From: an uncultured Clostridia bacterium
Lineage (GTDB): Bacteria; Bacillota; Clostridia; Christensenellales; UBA1242
Assembly (NCBI GenBank): GCA_904397185.1
Contig: CAJFOL010000018.1
Span: 1 to 9,540 of the forward strand
Length of the DNA stretch: 9,540 nucleotides
Reading direction: 5' to 3'
The notes under the pieces were generated by a model that worked only from the letters and a program-made list of their open reading frames with translations, did not search any database and was not told the origin of the DNA. Positions 5,938 to 9,540 of the stretch are shown here, piece after piece. A program made the translations under genes and the position numbers. Within the stretch, counting starts at the first letter, position 1. The number at the start of each line of letters is the position of its first letter.

Positions 5938-6861
5938 ATGGGAAAAATAAAATTAAAAGATTTAGTAAAATTATGGAAAGAAGATAAATTTTTATTTGTA
6001 AAAAAGTCTACATTTTCAACTTATTCCATTCTTATTGAAAAACATATTTTGCCATATTTTGAAAATATAGACGAAATTAATAGTAAAAATATTAAAAAAT
6101 TTATTATTTTTAAGTTAAATCAAGGATTAAGTCAAAAAAGCATAAAGGATATTATTGTTGTATTAAAAATGGTTTTAAATTATGGTATGAAAAATAATTT
6201 ATTAAGTTATCAAAAAATTGATTTTAAGTTGCCGTCTATTGAAATAGAAAATAAGCCTCAAATTTTAAATAAAAATGAATATAAAAAGATTTTAGCATAT
6301 ATAAAAACACATTTTTCCTTAAAAAACCTTGGAATTATGCTTTGTCTATTGACAGGGATGAGAATAGGAGAGGTTTGTGCTTTAAAGTGGGGTGATATAG
6401 ATTTATTGAATGGAGAAATAACTATAAAACGTACAATTCAGCGAATTTATGTGATTGATGGTGAAAAGCGGTATACAAAAGTCATTATAAACAATCCAAA
6501 GACAAAAAACTCGTTTAGGCAAGTGCCTATCATAGGAGAACTATTAAAATTTTTAAAACCTTTTAAAAAATTGGGCTCTGATAATTTTTATATAATTTCA
6601 AACAGCGAAAAACCTATCGAACCACGTACTTATCGCAATTATTATAAGAGACTTTTAAAAAAAATTGGAATTGAATACATAAAATTCCATGGGCTAAGGC
6701 ATAGTTTTGCAACCCGCTGTATAGAAAGCAATTGTGATTATAAAACAGTTAGCACTATTCTTGGTCATTCAAGTATAAATACCACTTTAAACCTATATGT
6801 ACATCCAAATTTAGAGCAAAAGAGGAAATGTGTTGAACAAATGTTTAAAAAATTAAGTTAA
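5938..6861 (+). CDS. Tyrosine recombinase / phage-type integrase
   Basis: A 307-residue site-specific recombinase. Residues about 6-88 are the SAM-like core-binding domain (LVKLWKEDK...STYSILIEKHILPYF). The catalytic domain has the complete set of residues: Arg142 in TGMRIGEVCALKW, the hairpin lysine in PKTKNSFRQVP (Lys188 or Lys190), His251 and Arg254 in HGLRHSFATR, His277 in LGHSS, and nucleophile Tyr287 in NLYVHP. It should therefore cut and rejoin DNA at specific sites through a 3'-phosphotyrosine link. It lacks the N-terminal arm-binding domain of larger phage and Tn916-type integrases. No excisionase, relaxase, phage or cargo gene is visible nearby. It is richer in Lys, Ile, Asn and A/T codons than the flanking genes, and its leader is almost pure A/T, consistent with a foreign origin. 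It may be a remnant of an element or a resident invertase acting on local sites. Confidence 0.9.
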   Translation: MGKIKLKDLVKLWKEDKFLFVKKSTFSTYSILIEKHILPYFENIDEINSKNIKKFIIFKLNQGLSQKSIKDIIVVLKMVLNYGMKNNLLSYQKIDFKLPSIEIENKPQILNKNEYKKILAYIKTHFSLKNLGIMLCLLTGMRIGEVCALKWGDIDLLNGEITIKRTIQRIYVIDGEKRYTKVIINNPKTKNSFRQVPIIGELLKFLKPFKKLGSDNFYIISNSEKPIEPRTYRNYYKRLLKKIGIEYIKFHGLRHSFATRCIESNCDYKTVSTILGHSSINTTLNLYVHPNLEQKRKCVEQMFKKLS

Positions 6862-6868
6862 TTTTTTT
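6847..6868 (+). terminator. Weak A/T-only hairpin at the integrase stop codon
   Basis: AAAAAATT (6847-6854) and AATTTTTT (6860-6867) flank a 5-nt loop and run into T's. The stem has no G-C pair, so it may be only an incidental product of base composition. Confidence 0.25.
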
Positions 6869-6876
6869 AATTTATT

Positions 6877-6904
6877 TTGAAATTTCGACAATATTTGCTA
6901 AAAT
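6877..6904 (+). promoter_or_regulatory. Promoter with extended -10 for the second Ig-like protein
   Basis: TTGAAA (6877-6882), a 16-nt spacer and TAAAAT (6899-6904), with TG at 6896-6897 one base before the -10 (extended -10). Six bases separate the -10 box from the G at 6911, so transcription should start on or next to the GTG start codon. Confidence 0.6.
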
Positions 6905-6910
6905 TTTATT

Positions 6911-7525
6911 GTGCAAAAGAAAGTCGTGGTAATTGCAATCAGTTCGTTTATGATAATAGCATCAATAGTGTTGGTGCTAGTATTTGTGATTTTCAATAGT
7001 GGTTCGAAAGCAAACTTAGATTTTCTCCGAGTTAATGCAAGTGATGTGGTGTTATGTAGAGGTGAAACTACAGAAAATTATTTAGAGTTATCGCATGAAG
7101 AAGCAGAAGTAAAGTTTGATGTGGACAGAGAGGGAATAATCAATATCGACCGCGACAAGATTGAAGCCATATCTGTTGGACAGGTCAATGTGACGGTCAC
7201 AATGTCGCTCAATGATAAAACTGCTCAAAACACGTTTAAGGTGACAGTTATAAATTATGATTATAGTTATAGTGTGACGGCAATAGATGGGTGTTATTTT
7301 GATGAAAAGTTGTATACGACAGAAGACGTGGCTATGCTTGAAATAAATATTATTGATAGATACGGACAAATACTATCGACCGAGATGGAAGTTACGGCTG
7401 ATAATGATGCAATTTTACAAAGAGAGATTGGTATGTATATGCTGGTAACTAAAAGAGACTGCACCATAACAGTGTCAGCAAAAGAGATAGATTTTTCTTT
7501 TGAAATTGAAGTTGTAAAGTTGTAG
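6911..7525 (+). CDS. Membrane-anchored protein with Ig-like (BIG2) domain, apparently leaderless GTG start
   Basis: A 204-residue protein: MQKK, one long hydrophobic helix (about 5-28), then an extracytoplasmic part. Residues about 37-114 resemble a BIG2 Ig-like domain (VKFDVDREGIINIDRDKIEAISVGQVNVTV, here split as EGIINIDRDKIEAISVG at about 74-90). A second beta-rich part of about 90 residues follows without clear assignment. There is no lipobox Cys, so the helix probably stays as an anchor. An in-frame TAA at 6899-6901 bounds the start, and GTG at 6911 is the only reasonable start that keeps the charged N-terminus; no Shine-Dalgarno lies between. ATG at 6950 also has none and would cut into the helix. 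It is unrelated in length to the lipoprotein across the integrase but shares the BIG2 theme. The function is unknown. Confidence 0.7.
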   Translation: MQKKVVVIAISSFMIIASIVLVLVFVIFNSGSKANLDFLRVNASDVVLCRGETTENYLELSHEEAEVKFDVDREGIINIDRDKIEAISVGQVNVTVTMSLNDKTAQNTFKVTVINYDYSYSVTAIDGCYFDEKLYTTEDVAMLEINIIDRYGQILSTEMEVTADNDAILQREIGMYMLVTKRDCTITVSAKEIDFSFEIEVVKL

Positions 7526-7527
7526 AA

Positions 7528-7591
7528 AAATGCAGGGGAAATACAAAGTGCATTTACTTGATTTCAAGAATAACAAACAAAAAATATTCTT
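7528..7591 (+). other. Two small hairpins after the second Ig-like gene, weak terminator candidates
   Basis: AAATGCA (7528-7534) pairs with TGCATTT (7549-7555), and AAGAATA (7566-7572) with TATTCTT (7585-7591). Neither has a strong T-tract, so termination is uncertain. The rest of the gap to 7680 is T-rich low-complexity sequence in which I see nothing. Confidence 0.25.
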
Positions 7592-7680
7592 TTAAATCAA
7601 ATAATTGCACCTTTTTTATTGTTTTTTTGTGTTTTTTATTAAAATTTTTCATATTTTATCAAAATTATTACATTTATGTA

Positions 7681-7709
7681 TTGCAACTACAATTTCTTTG
7701 TTGTATAAT
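7681..7709 (+). promoter_or_regulatory. Sigma-A-type promoter for tilS
   Basis: TTGCAA (7681-7686), a 17-nt spacer and a perfect TATAAT (7704-7709). Transcription should start near 7716, giving a leader of about 44 nt with AAGGAG at 7748-7753, 6 nt before the ATG. Confidence 0.8.
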
Positions 7710-7759
7710 ATGCTTACAAAAAATATATACTTTATTTTAAGATTTTTAAGGAGTTTTTT

Positions 7760-9088
7760 ATGCTGGATTGTGAAGAATTTATTGAAAAAAACAAACTTTT
7801 TAAACGTGGAGAAATTATAGGTGTTGGGTGCAGTGGTGGTAGCGACTCAATGGCATTATTACATTATCTGGCGACAAATCAAGAAAAATTTGACATTGAA
7901 GTGGTGGCTATTCATGTCGACCATGCAATAAGAGAAAATAGTTATATGGATGCAGATTTTGTACGTGAAAAGGCTAAAGAGTTGGGAGTTAGGTTTTACA
8001 AATTCCGTGTAGATGCTCCAAGAATTGCTCATGAAAAGGGAATCAGTCTCGAAACGGCAGCGAGACAGGCAAGATATGGAGTGTTTAAATCGCTTATACA
8101 AAAGGGTGTAATTGATAAAATCGCACTTGCTCATCATATGTCAGACCAGGCAGAGACTATTTTAATGCATATTTTCAGAGGCAGTGGCATTGCAGGCGCA
8201 AAGGGCATGAGCCCTATAAGTGATAGAGTTTACGTAAGACCATTTTTGACAACTTCCAAAGAGGACATATATAGATACTTAGATGAAAATCACTTGGATT
8301 ATGTCGAAGATTCCACAAATGACGATACAAGTTACAACCGAAACTTTGTACGTAATGTTATAATGAAAGAGATTTTGTCTCGTTGGCCTAATGCTATAGA
8401 GGCTATTGTTAATTTTGGACAAGCCGTTGCTGACGATGACGAGTTTATAAACAAACAAATCTATGCAGAGGCAATCATAAATGAAGATAAACTCGTGCGT
8501 ATTCCTATTTCATATTTCCTATTTGATAATGCTATTGTCTCACGAATTATTTTCAAGGCGGTGAAATCTATCGGGATAACTCAAGACATCGAAAAACGTC
8601 ACATCGATTTGATAAAAAAATTGGCACTAGAAGGCGAAAATGGAAGCAAATTATCTCTTCCTTTTGAGACTGTTGCAATAAAAGAATATGACTATTTGAC
8701 GATTTTAAATAAACACGTTGAAAAAGTGCAGTTTGAAGCACCTTTCAAATGTGGTGAATTTGATTTGCCAAATGGACAAAAGTTGATTGTGAAAAGGGTT
8801 AAAGATTTTAAAATCGAGCAAGGGCAATTGATAATTGACTATCGAAAAGTGCCAAAAGATGCAGTTTGGAGATTTAGACAAGATGGAGATGTGTTTACCA
8901 AGTTTGGTGGTGGCACTAAAAAATTGAAATCATATCTCATTGACAAGAAGGTGCCAGCAAGGTTGCGAGATAGTCTGCCAGTGCTTGCAAGTGACAATCA
9001 AATCTATGCAATAGCAGGTGTGGAAATATCAGAACTTGCCAAAGTTGAAAATGTGCCAACCGCATATTTGATAGAAATAAAGGATTAA
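7760..9088 (+). CDS. tilS: tRNA(Ile)-lysidine synthetase
   Basis: TilS attaches lysine to C34 of the CAU-anticodon tRNA-Ile using ATP, so that it reads AUA codons; this is essential in nearly all bacteria and matters in an AT-rich genome that uses AUA often. The 442-residue protein has the PP-loop ATP-binding motif GCSGGSDSMALL (SGGSDS at 25-30), followed by HVDHAIRENS (52-61), the HHMSDQAETILMHIFRGSG block (125-143) and DSTN...YNRNFVRN (184-199), all hallmarks of the catalytic domain. The C-terminal tRNA-binding part has RFRQDGDVF (371-379), KKLKSYLIDKKVPARLRD (387-404) and the usual ending VLASDNQIYAIAGVE. Length and start are normal for the long TilS form. In many Bacillota tilS precedes hpt and ftsH, but here a strong terminator follows at once, so it is monocistronic. 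Confidence 0.96.
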   Translation: MLDCEEFIEKNKLFKRGEIIGVGCSGGSDSMALLHYLATNQEKFDIEVVAIHVDHAIRENSYMDADFVREKAKELGVRFYKFRVDAPRIAHEKGISLETAARQARYGVFKSLIQKGVIDKIALAHHMSDQAETILMHIFRGSGIAGAKGMSPISDRVYVRPFLTTSKEDIYRYLDENHLDYVEDSTNDDTSYNRNFVRNVIMKEILSRWPNAIEAIVNFGQAVADDDEFINKQIYAEAIINEDKLVRIPISYFLFDNAIVSRIIFKAVKSIGITQDIEKRHIDLIKKLALEGENGSKLSLPFETVAIKEYDYLTILNKHVEKVQFEAPFKCGEFDLPNGQKLIVKRVKDFKIEQGQLIIDYRKVPKDAVWRFRQDGDVFTKFGGGTKKLKSYLIDKKVPARLRDSLPVLASDNQIYAIAGVEISELAKVENVPTAYLIEIKD

Positions 9089-9104
9089 AAACTCAATAAT
9101 AAGC

Positions 9105-9140
9105 AAAAAGAGTGTGAATAAAAATCATGCTCTTTTTTTT
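9105..9140 (+). terminator. Intrinsic terminator of tilS
   Basis: AAAAAGAGTGTGA (9105-9117) pairs with TCATGCTCTTTTT (9125-9137), with two G-T pairs and a 7-nt loop, followed by a run of eight T ending at 9140. Confidence 0.9.
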
Positions 9141-9144
9141 CTTC

Positions 9145-9303
9145 AAAAGTGGGTTTAGCCAGCAAACTTAGTTTGCATCAGCGACCAAATGTCGCCTGAC
9201 TGTCCGATTGAGTGAGTTTTAGGTTTGGGCTGTGTATCCGCTTTAACAAGCCAAATGTTGAATGACCAAACTTAGTTTGTATCATTTTTCAATAAAAACC
9301 TTA
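9145..9303 (+). repeat. Intergenic repeat, copy A (about 160 bp)
   Basis: Starts with AAAAGTGGGTTTAGCC and contains the palindrome CAAACTTAGTTTG at 9163-9175 and again at 9267-9279. It also holds a small perfect hairpin, GCGAC-CAAAT-GTCGC (9181-9195), and the segments TGTCCG, GCTGTGTATCCGC and TAACAAGCCAAAT. A shorter diverged copy follows directly. It carries no ORF, tRNA or rRNA that I can recognise. The G+C content is visibly higher than in the neighbouring spacers. Confidence 0.6.
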
Positions 9304-9305
9304 TA

Positions 9306-9430
9306 AAAAGTGGCTTTAGCCTCCCCAAACTTAGTTTGGATCGCTGTCCGCTTTGATAAGTTCTTGGCTTATGCTGTATTTCCGCGCTAACAAACTAAAT
9401 ATCGTCATTTTTTAATTAAAATCCCCTTAA
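9306..9430 (+). repeat. Intergenic repeat, copy B (about 125 bp, diverged)
   Basis: Repeats the order of copy A: AAAAGTGGCTTTAGCC, the same 13-bp palindrome (9326-9338) followed by GATC, then TGTCCGCTTT, GCTGTATTTCCGC and CTAACAAACTAAAT, ending in a T-run and CCCCTTAAA. Compared with copy A it lacks the GCGAC hairpin and the second palindrome. The strand is arbitrary. Confidence 0.55.
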
Positions 9431-9454
9431 ATTTCGAAGAGGTACAGGTCGGTA

Positions 9455-9511
9455 GCCTTTTTTGGTGGAAAAATTTATTCGAAGTGCTTCAATTTGCTTG
9501 ACAAAAAAGGC
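9455..9511. repeat. 10-bp perfect inverted repeat
   Basis: GCCTTTTTTG (9455-9464) is the exact reverse complement of CAAAAAAGGC (9502-9511), with 37 bases between. The right arm overlaps the end of the TTGACA box and the start of the promoter spacer at 9498-9525, so it could be an operator, or the two ends of a hairpin in a transcript. TTCGAAG also occurs twice nearby (9433-9439 and 9478-9484). Confidence 0.5.
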
Positions 9512-9525
9512 GGGGGGGGTAAAAT
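9498..9525 (+). promoter_or_regulatory. Promoter-like sequence with a G8 tract in its spacer
   Basis: A perfect -35 TTGACA (9498-9503) is followed by a 16-nt spacer and TAAAAT (9520-9525). The last eight spacer bases are all G (9512-9519). It points out of the window toward an unseen gene. Alternatively the G-run and ATG at 9524 could open a reading frame (MGYQKK...), but both readings cannot hold together. Confidence 0.5.
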
Positions 9526-9540
9526 GGGGTATCAAAAAAA

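Noticed and set aside
5743..6910. Direct repeats flanking the integrase as att sites
   Set aside because: Only A/T-rich look-alikes (TTAATTTTT-type) occur on both sides; none is long or distinctive enough to support an attachment site.
7558..7820. Two plus-strand small frames rich in Phe, Leu and Tyr before tilS
   Set aside because: They arise from T-rich low-complexity DNA, lack a Shine-Dalgarno, and run across the tilS promoter and start.
9163..9338. Three copies of a short palindromic repeat as a possible CRISPR array
   Set aside because: Repeat starts are 104 and 59 bp apart, the repeat is only 13 bp, the intervening sequence is itself partly repeated, and no cas gene is present.
9089..9540. 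Structured RNA or riboswitch in the 3' intergenic region
   Set aside because: Small hairpins are present, but I recognise no known riboswitch core, tRNA or other RNA family.

Overview
The window comes from an AT-rich, low-GC bacterium. Strong Shine-Dalgarno sites (AGGAGG type), sigma-A-like promoters, U-tailed hairpin terminators, a lipobox lipoprotein and a dlt-like operon all point to a Gram-positive Bacillota, most likely a clostridial relative. TGA is used as a stop. I cannot place it at genus level from sequence alone.

Positions 1-4043 hold the 3' part of an operon that resembles a rearranged dlt (D-alanylation) system. In order it has the C-terminus of an MBOAT membrane acyltransferase (DltB-like), a membrane-anchored SGNH-fold protein (DltD-like), an adenylate-forming ligase (DltA-like), a GNAT protein with an extra N-terminal domain, and a DltC-like carrier protein with a DSF phosphopantetheine site. 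The implied pathway activates a carboxylic acid, loads it on the carrier, possibly N-acylates or otherwise modifies it with the GNAT, and transfers it through the membrane to a cell-surface polymer. The ligase pocket lacks the Asp that holds the alpha-amino group in DltA and has Thr where DltA has its D-Ala-selecting Cys, so the cargo is probably not D-alanine. This operon is the best candidate in the window for an undescribed system. A bidirectional terminator separates it from a convergent acpS, whose product could prime the carrier protein.

Positions 4430-7525 hold a lipoprotein with Ig-like domains and a short, possibly truncated beta-helix, then an extremely AT-rich lone tyrosine recombinase, then a second membrane-anchored Ig-like protein. 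The recombinase has its own promoter, and its ribosome binding site is paired in a predicted leader hairpin. The second Ig-like protein appears to be made from a leaderless GTG-start mRNA.

Positions 7681-9140 hold tilS, an essential tRNA-modification gene, with a near-consensus promoter and a strong terminator.

Positions 9141-9540 contain no gene I can support. They hold two diverged copies of a roughly 125-160 bp repeat built around a 13-bp palindrome. These are followed by a 10-bp inverted repeat and a promoter-like TTGACA/TAAAAT pair whose spacer carries a run of eight G, a layout that could make downstream expression phase-variable.
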